Of a stretch of DNA of 64,000 nucleotides, positions 1 to 8,187 are shown one piece after another; the first letter of the stretch is position 1; each line of letters starts with the position of its first letter. The stretch is from Phycisphaerales bacterium (GTDB lineage: Bacteria > Planctomycetota > Phycisphaerae > Phycisphaerales > UBA1924): assembly GCA_020849105.1 (NCBI GenBank), contig JADLGW010000028.1, positions 124,001 to 188,000 on the forward strand, in the 5' to 3' direction. The notes beneath the pieces are model-generated. The model was given only the letters and a program-made list of their open reading frames with translations. It had not been told where the DNA came from and searched no databases. The translations under genes and the position numbers were made by a program.

Positions 1-1
1 G

Positions 2-382
2 ACGGACAATCACGCCGTCTGGGTCGTCGCCCACCTGGCGATGACCGACCACTGGATCGCGTCCACCGTCGGCGTGGCCGGCACGGCTATCCCCGACGGC
101 TGGGATACCCTGTTCGGCATGGGCTCCAAGCCCACCAACGAGCCGACGAAGTACCCGACGCTGGCGGCGGTGCGGAAGGTCTTCGACGCGCACCGGGCGG
201 TCGTGCTGAACTGGCTGGAGTCGGCTCCAGATTCGGCGCTGGCCGTGCCGCTGAGGGAGAAGACCGGGGGGTTCGCCGACGACGCGCTGGACGCCTGCTA
301 CAAACTCTGCTGGCACGAGGGCTGGCACATGGGGCAGGTGGCGACGATCCGCAAGGGGCTGGGGCTGCCGAGCGTGGTCTGA
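2..382 (+). CDS. DinB-like family protein, C-terminal part (5' end outside window)
   Basis: The frame is open from base 2, so this is the last 126 residues of a longer gene. The fragment has the helical-bundle pattern of the DinB/YfiT superfamily: an early His in the VVAHLAMTDHW segment and a C-terminal HxxxH-like pair in CWHEGWHMGQV followed by a basic segment, the usual metal-binding triad layout. Members are metal-dependent enzymes of mostly unknown substrate, some of them thiol transferases or hydrolases. The substrate here cannot be told. The gene converges on xerC, and the gap of about 90 bases is filled by a palindromic repeat. Confidence 0.6.
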   Translation, partial: TDNHAVWVVAHLAMTDHWIASTVGVAGTAIPDGWDTLFGMGSKPTNEPTKYPTLAAVRKVFDAHRAVVLNWLESAPDSALAVPLREKTGGFADDALDACYKLCWHEGWHMGQVATIRKGLGLPSVV

Positions 383-468
383 GGGTGGCATGGGCGAGCC
401 GGGCTCTGGCGGCTTCCCCGTGTGACGCCCCACACGGGCAAGTCCCGAGCGACTTGCCCATGCCACTC
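383..468. repeat. Bipartite palindromic repeat, GTGGCA family, copy 1
   Basis: The outer arms are gggtggcatggg on the left and cccatgccactc on the right. Inside them lie shorter hairpins, including ccgtgtg/cacacgg and a gcaagtc/gacttgc pair. It fills the convergent gap between the DinB-like gene and xerC. A relative with the same outer arms but different inner hairpins lies at 57354-57461. It could act as a bidirectional transcription stop or be a REP-like mobile remnant; neither is shown. Confidence 0.6.
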
Positions 469-470
469 GC

Positions 471-1466
471 TCAGGCCCTGGGATGGTGGCGCCGGTGGAC
501 GTCCTTCAGGCGTGAACTGTCCACATGGGTATAGACCTGAGTGGTCGAGATGTCCGCGTGTCCGAGGAGTTCCTGGACGACGCGGAGGTCCGCGCCGCCC
601 GCGAGCAGGTGGGTGGCGAAACTGTGGCGCAGCATGTGCGGGTGGACCTTGCCCAGCCCCGCGGCCCGGGCGTGGCGCGAGACGATCTGCCAGACCGCGA
701 CGCGCTCCAGCGGGCGGCCCGTGCGCGAGAGCAGGAGGCGGCCCTTGTCGCGTCCGCCGTCGCGGAGCAGGAGCGGGCGGCAGTCGCGCAGGTACCGCTC
801 GATGGCCTCGCGGGCGGGCGTGCCGACCGGCACGAGCCGCTGCTTCGAGCCCTTGCCGGTGACGCGGACGATGCCGAGCGTCTCGTGGAAGTCGGTGAGC
901 GCGGCCAGGCCGACCTCCGAGGCCCGCAGCCCGCTGGCGTACATCAGTTCGAGCATGGCGCGGTCGCGGAGCCAGAGGGGGGGGCCGGGGCGGTTCTCGT
1001 CCGGTCGCGGCGCCTCGATGAGTTGCCGGAGCTGGCGCGGGGAGAGGACGTTGGGCAGGCGCCGCCACTTCGTCGGGCGCTCCAGGATGTCGCTGGGGTC
1101 CTCCGGCAGGTGCCCGCGGGCGACAAGCCAGCGCGAGAACACCTTGATCGTCGCCAGGTGACGGATGATGGAGGACGATGCCATGCGGCGCGTGCTGCGC
1201 AGGCCCGCCAGGTGCGTAACCAGGGCCCGCGGCGTGATCGATCCGGCCGACCAGTGCCCGCTCCCGCCGCCCTCCCCGCCGCCCCCGCCACGCCCTCTCA
1301 GTTCATCCCGAAGGTCGCGCAGGTCGCGGCCGTAGGCGTCCAGGGTGTTGCGTGAGAGCCCGCACTCGACCCGCAGGAACGCCAGGAAGTCGCGGGTGAG
1401 CGGGTCCGGGCGTACCGCCGGCCGCGGCGTCGTGCGATCGGCCCCGGGGGGTGCAGGAGGGGTCAC
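471..1466 (-). CDS. xerC: Tyrosine recombinase, XerC/XerD type
   Basis: Site-specific recombinase of 331 residues, in the range of XerC/XerD (about 300), which resolve chromosome dimers at dif. The N-terminal SAM-like core-binding domain spans roughly residues 22-130 and the catalytic domain 140-325. All expected catalytic residues are visible: Arg181 in ASGLRASE, Lys205 in VTGKGSKQR, His277 and Arg280 in HMLRHSF, His303 in LGHADIS and nucleophile Tyr312 in TQVYTHV. Odd features are a Gly-rich insertion at residues 58-70 and a GTG start. It lies downstream of the flagellin gene but beyond that gene's terminator. XerC and XerD cannot be separated from this sequence alone. Confidence 0.88.
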   Translation of the reverse strand: MTPPAPPGADRTTPRPAVRPDPLTRDFLAFLRVECGLSRNTLDAYGRDLRDLRDELRGRGGGGGEGGGSGHWSAGSITPRALVTHLAGLRSTRRMASSSIIRHLATIKVFSRWLVARGHLPEDPSDILERPTKWRRLPNVLSPRQLRQLIEAPRPDENRPGPPLWLRDRAMLELMYASGLRASEVGLAALTDFHETLGIVRVTGKGSKQRLVPVGTPAREAIERYLRDCRPLLLRDGGRDKGRLLLSRTGRPLERVAVWQIVSRHARAAGLGKVHPHMLRHSFATHLLAGGADLRVVQELLGHADISTTQVYTHVDSSRLKDVHRRHHPRA

Positions 1467-1500
1467 ACCGGGACTATCGGCGAGCCCGGACCCGCGGGGC

Positions 1501-1536
1501 CCAATGAAAGCCGCCCCGGCGTCGGGCCGGGGCGGC
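1501..1536 (-). terminator. Rho-independent terminator of flagellin gene 1
   Basis: Perfect 11-bp stem gccgccccggc / gccggggcggc at 1510-1520 and 1526-1536 with a 5-nt loop, followed on the minus strand by TTTCATT. It lies 26 nt past the flagellin stop codon and before the xerC start, so it should separate xerC from flagellin transcription. Confidence 0.75.
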
Positions 1537-1562
1537 GTGGGGATCAGGCTACAGGCTCAGGC

Positions 1563-3059
1563 TTAGCCGAGGAGCTGGAGGACCGTCTGCGGCTGCGTGT
1601 TCGCCAGGGCGAGCACGTTCGTCGAGGCGGAGACCAGGATCTGCGACCGGGTGAGCTGGGCGGTCTCGGCGGCGAAGTCGGCGTCGCGGATGACGGACTC
1701 GGCGGCCGAGGAGTTCTCCGACGCGATGCCCAGGCTGCGGATCGTCGCTCCGACGGTGTTCTTCTGGAAGGCGCCGAGGCGGCCGCGGAGCGACGAGACC
1801 TGCTCGATCGACTCGGCGATGACCTTCTGGGCGTCGTTGAGGTCGCCGTCGACCACGTTGAAGTCGTTGCCGCTGGACAGGTCGGACAGGAAGCCGACGG
1901 TGCTGTTGCCCAGTTTGCGGGCGGCCACGTCGCCGATGCCCATGCTGACCTTGCCGGCGATGTCGACCTTCGCGGCGAGCTGGAACTCGGCGCCGCCGCC
2001 GGTGATGTCGAAGGCGTTGACGGAGGCCAGGGACTGCGAGGTGCTGGTGTTGAGGGTGACCGACACGTCCAGGAAGTCCGTGTTGATGCGGGCGGTCTTG
2101 CCCTTGCTGGTGGCGGCGATGCCGTTGATGGTCGCGCCGAGGTCCACGCCGTCGTCGCGGACGCCGTTGGTGGCGGCCGAGAAGGCGGTGGCGCCGGTCG
2201 TCTGTGAGGCGTTGAAGTTGTTCGCGTTGAGCTGGTAGATGCCCGAGCCGGCCGAGCCGCCGTCATCGACGACCTTGACGGACACGAACTCCTTGGAGCC
2301 GAAGTCCTCGCTGGACAGTTTGATGCCGGTGCCGGAGACCGCCGCGGTGACGCCCGTCACGTCCGTGAAGGTGTTGATGGCGGCGGCGATGCTGGTGAGA
2401 GTGGTGCCGGACTGGAAGGAGAGTTCGCGGCTGCCCTGGGCGCCGGCGATCTCAAAGGTGAACGAGGAGTTGGCGTTCAGGTCGATCGCGGTGCCGCCCA
2501 TCGACAGGAACATGCCGGCCTGCTGGGCCGAGGCGGTGACGACCACGTCCACGGCGAGGGAGTCGCCGCTGAACTTGGCGCCGTTGACGCGGTAGTCGGT
2601 GACGCCGGCCGCCACGCTCTCGACGTTGAAGTCGAAGTTGCCGTTCAGGAGTTTGATGCCCTGGAAGGACGTGGACGAGGCGATGCGGTCGATGGTCTGG
2701 AGGATCGAGTCCACCTGCAACTGGTTGGCTTCCTTCTCCGCCTCGGAGAGGCCGGCCTTGCTCGCGGTGGCCGTCACGAGGCCCTGGAGTTCGGTGAGGA
2801 GGCCGGAGACCTCCTGGAGGCCGCCCTCAGTGATGTTCACGACCTGATCGGCGCGCTCGGAGTTGCTGATGGCGGTGTTGATGGACTTGATCTCGGAGCG
2901 CAGGTTCTCCGAGGCGATCAGGCCCGCGGGGTCGTCCTTGCCGCGGTTGATCTTGAGGCCCGTGCTGAGCCGCTCGAGGGAGCGGGTCAGGCCGCCCTGG
3001 TTCAGGCCCAGGACGCGCTGTGCAATCAGGGACGTGACGTTCGTGTTGATCCGGCTCAT
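1563..3059 (-). CDS. fliC: Flagellin 1
   Basis: Filament subunit of 498 residues. The N-terminal D0/D1 helices begin MSRINTNVTSLIAQ, with the conserved RLSTGLKINRGKDDPAGLI segment at about 30-50. The C-terminal D1/D0 part (about 400-498) contains LGAFQKN, AESVIRDADFA and the hydrophobic end ALANTQPQTVLQLLG. The middle 150-390 is a variable surface-exposed region (D2/D3) with few charged residues. The start is supported by a strong ribosome site (GGAGGA, 8 nt away) inside the element shared with flagellin 2. It is the last flagellar gene before a good terminator and is probably exported through the FliS/FlhA route, although fliS is not in this window. Confidence 0.95.
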   Translation of the reverse strand: MSRINTNVTSLIAQRVLGLNQGGLTRSLERLSTGLKINRGKDDPAGLIASENLRSEIKSINTAISNSERADQVVNITEGGLQEVSGLLTELQGLVTATASKAGLSEAEKEANQLQVDSILQTIDRIASSTSFQGIKLLNGNFDFNVESVAAGVTDYRVNGAKFSGDSLAVDVVVTASAQQAGMFLSMGGTAIDLNANSSFTFEIAGAQGSRELSFQSGTTLTSIAAAINTFTDVTGVTAAVSGTGIKLSSEDFGSKEFVSVKVVDDGGSAGSGIYQLNANNFNASQTTGATAFSAATNGVRDDGVDLGATINGIAATSKGKTARINTDFLDVSVTLNTSTSQSLASVNAFDITGGGAEFQLAAKVDIAGKVSMGIGDVAARKLGNSTVGFLSDLSSGNDFNVVDGDLNDAQKVIAESIEQVSSLRGRLGAFQKNTVGATIRSLGIASENSSAAESVIRDADFAAETAQLTRSQILVSASTNVLALANTQPQTVLQLLG

Positions 3060-3065
3060 CGAGTG

Positions 3066-3075
3066 ATCCTCCGTG
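3066..3075 (-). promoter_or_regulatory. Flagellin 1 ribosome site overlapping a CsrA-like motif
   Basis: The minus strand reads CACGGAGGAT, 6 nt before the ATG. The same ten bases precede flagellin 2 (5011-5020). ACGGA plus the second GGA fits the ANGGA core of CsrA sites. CsrA blocking of the flagellin Shine-Dalgarno is established in Bacillus subtilis hag; its use here is inferred from the shared motif and the nearby csrA-fliW genes. Confidence 0.5.
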
Positions 3076-3300
3076 AAGTGCCTCTGACGGCGCCCGGTTC
3101 GGGGGTGTGCCCGAGCGTCCGTTTCCGCCGAGTCTTCGGCGGTGGTGGTTCCCTGGGGCGCCCTTGCGGGCTGATCCGCCCCGCCGGCGATCGCGCCGGA
3201 TCGTCCCCGGGCGACGCTCGCCCAGAGGCGGTGTCTGCATCGGCGGGTGCGGGGGGCGGGTTGAGTCGCCGCTTCCGCGGATGTCGATTTCCGTCGCGAC

Positions 3301-3346
3301 GGGAAAAGGGAAGGACCCCCGCGCTCGGGTGGAGCGCCGGGGGTCC
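3301..3346 (-). terminator. Rho-independent terminator of flagellin gene 2
   Basis: A stem of about 13 bp with a single bulged base (ggacccccgcgct at 3313-3325 against agcgccgggggtcc at 3333-3346), followed on the minus strand by TTCCCTTTTCCC. It lies 82 nt past the flagellin 2 stop, so the two flagellins are probably separate transcripts. Confidence 0.7.
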
Positions 3347-3428
3347 GGAGGGGTGTGTGCGGAGTTATCGAGACGTTCGAGGGGCCCGTCGCGGGCCGAT
3401 CCCGGGTAGCGGGAGGACCCCGCGGTCA

Positions 3429-5006
3429 CTATCCGAGGAGCTGGAGGACCTGCTGCGACTGCTGGTTCGCCAGGGCCAGGACCGAGGTGCCGGCGCTGGA
3501 GAGGATCTGGGCCCGCGTCAACTGGCTCGTCTCTTCCGCGAAATCGGCATCGCGGATCTTCGACTCGCTGGCGGTCAGGTTCTCGAAGGCGGACTGGAGC
3601 GAGCGGACGTTGGTCTGGAGGACGTTGCGTTCGAAGGCGCCCAGGCGGCCCCGGAGGATGGCGATGTCGTCGATCGCGTTCTCCAGCACGTCGCTGGCCC
3701 CGGTGAAGTTGTTGCGCGAGACACTGGCCGAGACGCTGTTGTCGGAGCCAGACTTGAGCGAGTTGAGGAACTGGAGGCTGCCGTTCTGCAGCGTGCCGCC
3801 GAGGCTGGACGCGGCAATCGACTGGACCCCGACGTTGGACTGCTGCTGGGCGGTGACCTCCGGCCCGAGTTGGAAGAGGGCGCCGCCGCCGGTGACGTAG
3901 AAACTGCTGGTGGGCTGCGGCGGGCTGGTGGCGTACGACTCGTCCAGGAGCAGTTTCAGGCTGAGGGCCGGTGAGTTGACCGAGAGTGCCAGGCCGTTGC
4001 CGGTGGCCAGGGTGCCGTTGACCAGGGCGGTCACGTCGCGCCCCGGGTCACGGTTGCTCTGGGTCAGGTCGCCGGCGGAGATGAGCGTGGCCCAGGACGT
4101 GAACGGGAAGGCCGGGAGTTGGGCGTCCTCGGCGAACTTGTACGTCGCGAAGTAGTTGGCGGCCGCGTTGCTGGACCCGCCGAGGCGCTCCACGGAGACG
4201 AAGGACTGCGAGCCGTAGTCGATGGCCTGGAAGGTGAGGCCCGAGGTGTTGTCGAGCGGGTTGAGGAGGGTGGCCTGGATGCCGGTGAGCGAGGTCAGGT
4301 TGTTGACGGCCTGAACCACGTCGGACAGCGTGGTGCCGGAGACCAGGGTGAGTTCGCTGACGCCGCGGGCTCCGGCGATCCGCAGGGTGGTGGTGGACAG
4401 GATGGTGCCGTTGAACGCGGCGTTGGCGCCGCTGTAGTCGCCCCGCATGAAGAGGGCGCCGACCTGTGCGGAGGCCAGGACGTCCACGTCGACGCGGAGC
4501 CGGCTGGCGGCGACGAAACTGGCGCCGAAGACCTGGGCCCGGGCGACCTCGGTGGTGTTGACGCTGGAGAGGGTGTAGTCCAGCGAGCCGTTGAGCAGTT
4601 TCAGGCCGCCGAAGGACGCGGTGTTGCTGATCCGGGTGATGGAATCGATGGCCGAGTCGATCTGCTGCTGGTTGGCGTCGCGTTCCTCGGTGGACGTGCC
4701 GCCGGTGTTGGCCGACTGCACGATGAGGGCCTTGATGGAGTTGAGCAGGTCGCTCACCTCCGCGAGGGACGCCTCGCTGGTGGAGATCACGGACGATGCG
4801 CGTTCGGCGTTGTCCACGCCCTGCTGCACGCCCTTGATGTCGGAGCGGATGCGTTCGCTGGTGATGAGCCCGGCCGGGTCGTCGGCGCCGCGGTTGATCC
4901 GCAGGCCGGTCGAGAGGCGCTGGAGCCGGAACTCCAGTTCGTGGTTGTTTCGCAGGAGTTGCGAGCGGGCGATCAGGCTCGGGACGTTCGTGTTGATCCT
5001 AGCCAT
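3429..5006 (-). CDS. fliC: Flagellin 2
   Basis: Second filament subunit of 525 residues, clearly diverged from flagellin 1. The conserved ends are MARINTNVPSLIA with RLSTGLRINRGADDPAGLI at the N-terminus, and LGAFERN, ASESKIRDADFA and LANQQSQQVLQLLG at the C-terminus. The central region (about 150-420) differs in length and sequence from that of flagellin 1, so this is not a recent duplication. It follows csrA on the same strand and has its own ribosome site (the shared CACGGAGGAT) and terminator. Two unlike subunits could build a composite filament or be used under different conditions; the sequence does not show which. Confidence 0.94.
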   Translation of the reverse strand: MARINTNVPSLIARSQLLRNNHELEFRLQRLSTGLRINRGADDPAGLITSERIRSDIKGVQQGVDNAERASSVISTSEASLAEVSDLLNSIKALIVQSANTGGTSTEERDANQQQIDSAIDSITRISNTASFGGLKLLNGSLDYTLSSVNTTEVARAQVFGASFVAASRLRVDVDVLASAQVGALFMRGDYSGANAAFNGTILSTTTLRIAGARGVSELTLVSGTTLSDVVQAVNNLTSLTGIQATLLNPLDNTSGLTFQAIDYGSQSFVSVERLGGSSNAAANYFATYKFAEDAQLPAFPFTSWATLISAGDLTQSNRDPGRDVTALVNGTLATGNGLALSVNSPALSLKLLLDESYATSPPQPTSSFYVTGGGALFQLGPEVTAQQQSNVGVQSIAASSLGGTLQNGSLQFLNSLKSGSDNSVSASVSRNNFTGASDVLENAIDDIAILRGRLGAFERNVLQTNVRSLQSAFENLTASESKIRDADFAEETSQLTRAQILSSAGTSVLALANQQSQQVLQLLG

Positions 5007-5010
5007 GACA

Positions 5011-5020
5011 ATCCTCCGTG
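5011..5020 (-). promoter_or_regulatory. Flagellin 2 ribosome site overlapping a CsrA-like motif
   Basis: The minus strand reads CACGGAGGAT, 4 nt before the ATG, identical over ten bases to the site of flagellin 1. Conservation of the flanking CAC and AT as well as the GGAGG core suggests selection beyond ribosome binding. A CsrA-binding role is inferred. Confidence 0.5.
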
Positions 5021-5100
5021 ATTGAGGCTAAGGGCGCGGGTCGCGGCGCCGAGCGCCGCGGACTGTCCTTGCGTGTGCGTGCGGTACGGTTCATGGCGAC

Positions 5101-5442
5101 TCAGGCGGACTGGCGCCCGTCGGCGGCGCGGCTGCGCTGCACGGCGGACGAAGGGATCGGGGTGCGGGCGGTGAGGTTCGACGCGACGCGGGTCCGGTTG
5201 CGGGCCGGGCCGGGCGAGATGGCGCGGCGGATGACATCCAGGTCGCTCATGTCGCGGCTGACCTGGGCGGCCTGCTCGTTCTCGCGTTTGATCGCCTCGT
5301 AGACCTCTTTGCGGTGGACGGCGATTCTCGTCGGCGCGGCGATCCCGAGGCGGACCTTGTCCCCCCGGATATCGACGACGGTGATCTCGATCTCGTCGCC
5401 GATCATGATCGTCTCGTCGCGCTGACGTGAGAGCACCAGCAT
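5101..5442 (-). CDS. csrA: Carbon storage regulator CsrA with C-terminal extension
   Basis: RNA-binding translational regulator. Residues 1-60 form the standard CsrA fold: [18 protein letters not shown], then [13 protein letters not shown], then [11 protein letters not shown]. The N-terminal R6 and the VHRKE segment are the known RNA contacts of the family. At 113 residues it is longer than most CsrA proteins (60-75). The extra 45 residues are Arg/Ala/Ser rich and look disordered. The start has a good site (GGAAGGAG). The position between fliW and flagellin 2 matches the FliW-CsrA-flagellin partner switch known from Bacillus and Campylobacter, in which FliW sequesters CsrA unless flagellin binds FliW. 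Confidence 0.95.
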   Translation of the reverse strand: MLVLSRQRDETIMIGDEIEITVVDIRGDKVRLGIAAPTRIAVHRKEVYEAIKRENEQAAQVSRDMSDLDVIRRAISPGPARNRTRVASNLTARTPIPSSAVQRSRAADGRQSA

Positions 5443-5537
5443 GCGCGGGCTCCTTCCTCTCTGGTGTCGCGGCCGCGCTTCCGTGGCGGCCGCGTTCCTC
5501 TGGGTTCATCCGTGAACGTCGGAACGGGGAGCGGTGC

Positions 5538-5984
5538 TCAGGCGGAGGCGGCGCGTGCGGCGGCGCCGACGCGCACGAGCGGGTGGCGCGTCGTCCAGCG
5601 CTTCTCGGCCAGGACGAGCTGGTCCCCGGCGCGGGTCAGGGTGTTGATGACCAGCGGCCCCTGGAGGTTGCCGGTCAGTTGCTGGTCCACCTTGTTCACG
5701 ATGACGAAGACCTGGGCGTCCTCGAGCCGCGACAGGCCCAGTTCGGACATCTGCTCCGGGCGCAGCGGGACGGAGTAGTCCGTCACGAACAGGCTCGGGT
5801 CCGTGACCACGAAGGCAAGGCTCGGCTCGTCCACCGACTGGAGCCAGAAAAAGCAGGCGTCGTCGCCCGGCTCCAGCAGGCAGAACCGCGTCGCCCGCGG
5901 GAATCCCAGCAGGCCCTTGGGCAGGGTGATCACGCGGTCCTCCGCGATGTCGATCACCCCGAATCGTGTCGTCCGCACTTCCAT
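5538..5984 (-). CDS. fliW: Flagellar assembly factor FliW
   Basis: Small acidic protein that binds either CsrA or flagellin and so couples filament assembly to flagellin translation. The family pattern is visible: RFG at about 5-7, ITLPKGLLGFP at about 17-27, DPSLAF-like VDEPSLAFVVTDP and a VIVNKV strand. The chosen ATG gives 148 residues, the usual FliW length, and follows GGAG by 9 nt; an upstream in-frame extension is Arg-rich and unlikely to be translated. It lies 95 nt upstream of csrA on the same strand. The last residues (AARAASA) are a small low-complexity tail. Confidence 0.93.
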   Translation of the reverse strand: MEVRTTRFGVIDIAEDRVITLPKGLLGFPRATRFCLLEPGDDACFFWLQSVDEPSLAFVVTDPSLFVTDYSVPLRPEQMSELGLSRLEDAQVFVIVNKVDQQLTGNLQGPLVINTLTRAGDQLVLAEKRWTTRHPLVRVGAAARAASA

Positions 5985-6139
5985 GGTGCGAGGCTCCGAT
6001 ATCGGCCACGTTCCGGATCGGCCCCGCCATCTCCGGCGGGTGACGTCCTGTCTGTTCCGGGCCCGCGGCCGATGCGGGTCCACCGGTTTCGATCCAATCG
6101 CCTCGCGCCGGGCTCTGGCCCGGCCGGGCCGAACGCCAC

Positions 6140-8185
6140 CTACAGGTAGTTCAGCAGGGACTGACCCTGCAGCATCGCGGTCGTCTGGAGGCCCGCCTGG
6201 TACTGGGTCTGGAGGAGGCTCAGCCTCACCGCCGCCTCCGCGTAGTCAAGGTCCCGCACGTTGCTCCGAATCTTCTCGTCCAGCACGTCCTGGTCCTGTT
6301 GCCGCCCCGCCGCGTCGTCCACGCGCCGGGCGTAGCCGCCCACGAGCGCCCGGGTCTCCGCGACCCGGCTGACGAACTCTTCGAGTTTGCCTCCAGCAAG
6401 GGTGATGCCAGCCGTGTCGTTGTTTTCCAGCGCATCGCGCAGGTCCGTCAGGGTCGTGAACAGGTTGTCGACGCGCACCTTTGCGCGGTCCTCGGCGCGG
6501 AAAGTGCCGGTCGCGGTGTCGTAGACCCCGTTGAGCAGGCCGATCTGCCCCGCCGCGGGCGAGTTGTTCTGTTCCAGCACCGAGATCGAGCCCGTGAACG
6601 CGGCGTTCTGGACGAGGGCGATCCCGTTGGGCCCGTCGCTCAGGGCCGCCTGGAAGTCCGCGGGGACGGCGACGCCCGCCGCGGCCGCCTGGCTGTTGAT
6701 CCGGTCGATCAGCGTCTGGACCGTCAGCACGTCCTGCGGGCGCAGGTCCACGTCGATCTCGGTGCCCGCGGTATCGCCGAGGGTGATGGTGAAGTCGACG
6801 TTGAGGGCCGGGTCCGGCTGTCCGGTCACCGGGTTGACGACGCCGTCGACCAGTTGCACGCCGCGTCCGTCGTTGAAGTCTGCCATCGGGGTTCCGGCGG
6901 TCATGGTCCGGATGCCCAGCATGGTGGCGGTCAGGTTGTTCCCCTCCACCTCCGAGATGGACAGCGCGTGGTCCCGGCCCGCTGCAACCTCATTAAGAAC
7001 GTCGATGCCCGTGCCGTCCTCGTTGATCTGCACCCTCAGCCCGAGCCCCGTCCCCTCGATCAGGTTGCGCAGATCGCCGAGCGTCCGGGCGCCGGAAAGG
7101 TCCAGTATCCGGTTCTGCCCGAGGCTGCTGATCTGGATCGAGCCCAGGTCGTCGGTCAGGCCGGCCAGCACCGACACCGGCGTCCGCCAGGTCAGGCGCG
7201 GGCCGGTTGGCTGCCCGATCTCCGCGGTCGGCGTGAACGTCCCGGCGATGCCCAGGTCGGCGGCTGCCGTCTGCCCGCTGGGGTCAAAGAACTGGATGGC
7301 GGGCCCGCCGGCGGTGGCGGGCGCGAGATCGACGGCCAGCGATTCTCCCGACACGCCGACGCCGCCGGGCCCGAGGATCGTCACCGAGTTTGCGGCTTCG
7401 TGGTCCTGGATCGCGGCCTGGATGACACGGGCCACGTCGCCCACGGTGTCCGCGGCCGACAGGTCGATGGAGAGGCGCGGCCCACCATCGATCGACATTT
7501 CGATGGTTCCGAGCGCGACACCGACGCCGCGGGCGCCGGCGATGTCCGTGATCCGCGTGTCCGGCGTCAGGTCCGGGTCCAGGTCCACGTTTCCGCGGAC
7601 GCGCGTGGACACCCCGCCCACGGAGCCCTCGGGGCCGATGGTGATCGGAGCGGCCGCCCCGAGGCCGAGGTCGGTGACGAGGCCCTGGCCCTGGGCGATG
7701 TACCTGTAGCCGCCGAGCATGGTTTCCACCGGTCGCAGGCCCGGTGTGGACCCGCCGAAGACGGATCCGGCCACGCCCTGCTGGTTGACCAGGTTGAAGA
7801 GGTTCTGAAGGAGCGAGTTGACGACGATGGCCTGCTGCTCCCGCTCCGCGCCGGTCGAGCCGACGTTGACCTGGGCGGAGGCGATGCTCTTGGCCTCGAG
7901 GATGAGGTCGGAGATGTCGGAGAGGCCCGAATCCAGCACGTTCAGGCTCGAGGTCGCGTGGTCCAGGTTGCGCGAGGTCTGGGCGGAGCGTTCGAGCCGG
8001 TCGTCCATGACGGCGATGGCCGCCGCCTTCACGGCGTCGTCGCTGTAGGCGCCGATGGCCCGGCCCGTGGCCGCCTGCCCCTGGGCCCGGAAGAGCGCGA
8101 AGTTGGTGCGGGTCAGGTGGCCCAGGGCGACCTGGGATGCCATCAGGCTCGAGACGCGGGCGAAATGGCCGGGGATCACGCTCAT
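6140..8185 (-). CDS. flgL: Flagellar hook-filament junction protein FlgL, enlarged
   Basis: Hook-associated protein 3, which joins the hook cap region to the filament. The ends are typical of the flagellin/FlgL superfamily: an N-terminal helix ASQVALGHLTRTNFALFRAQ at about 16-35, then GRAIGAYSDDAVKAA and SSLNVLDSGLSDISDLI. The C-terminus has NVRDLDYAEAAVRLSLLQTQYQ and ends GQSLLNYL. At 681 residues it is about twice the enterobacterial FlgL (317). The extra mass lies between about 150 and 600 and shows repeated beta-rich modules with the motif IxDIxGARGVGVAL/ILDLSGARTLGDL, like those inserted in the flagellins. It starts 2 nt after the flgK stop, so translation is probably coupled. Confidence 0.88.
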   Translation of the reverse strand: MSVIPGHFARVSSLMASQVALGHLTRTNFALFRAQGQAATGRAIGAYSDDAVKAAAIAVMDDRLERSAQTSRNLDHATSSLNVLDSGLSDISDLILEAKSIASAQVNVGSTGAEREQQAIVVNSLLQNLFNLVNQQGVAGSVFGGSTPGLRPVETMLGGYRYIAQGQGLVTDLGLGAAAPITIGPEGSVGGVSTRVRGNVDLDPDLTPDTRITDIAGARGVGVALGTIEMSIDGGPRLSIDLSAADTVGDVARVIQAAIQDHEAANSVTILGPGGVGVSGESLAVDLAPATAGGPAIQFFDPSGQTAAADLGIAGTFTPTAEIGQPTGPRLTWRTPVSVLAGLTDDLGSIQISSLGQNRILDLSGARTLGDLRNLIEGTGLGLRVQINEDGTGIDVLNEVAAGRDHALSISEVEGNNLTATMLGIRTMTAGTPMADFNDGRGVQLVDGVVNPVTGQPDPALNVDFTITLGDTAGTEIDVDLRPQDVLTVQTLIDRINSQAAAAGVAVPADFQAALSDGPNGIALVQNAAFTGSISVLEQNNSPAAGQIGLLNGVYDTATGTFRAEDRAKVRVDNLFTTLTDLRDALENNDTAGITLAGGKLEEFVSRVAETRALVGGYARRVDDAAGRQQDQDVLDEKIRSNVRDLDYAEAAVRLSLLQTQYQAGLQTTAMLQGQSLLNYL

Positions 8186-8187
8186 GG

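Larger units (their letters stand above)
3060..3428 (-). promoter_or_regulatory. Intergenic region between the two flagellin genes, with possible sigma-28 promoter
   Basis: This gap of 369 bases holds no convincing gene. It contains the flagellin 2 terminator (3301-3346) and the leader of flagellin 1. On the minus strand, TCAA (3261-3264), a 16-nt spacer and GCCGATGC (3237-3244) resemble the sigma-28 consensus TAAA-N15-GCCGATAA, which would give a leader of about 170 nt. The match is imperfect, so the promoter call is tentative. Confidence 0.35.

Noticed and set aside
471-1466. Integron or phage integrase identity for the tyrosine recombinase
   Set aside because: Size, motifs and lack of attC sites, cargo cassettes or phage genes favour a housekeeping XerC/XerD.
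5985-6083. Upstream in-frame extension of fliW
   Set aside because: The extra 33 residues are Arg-rich and not seen in FliW; the ATG at 5984 has a good GGAG site and gives the family length.
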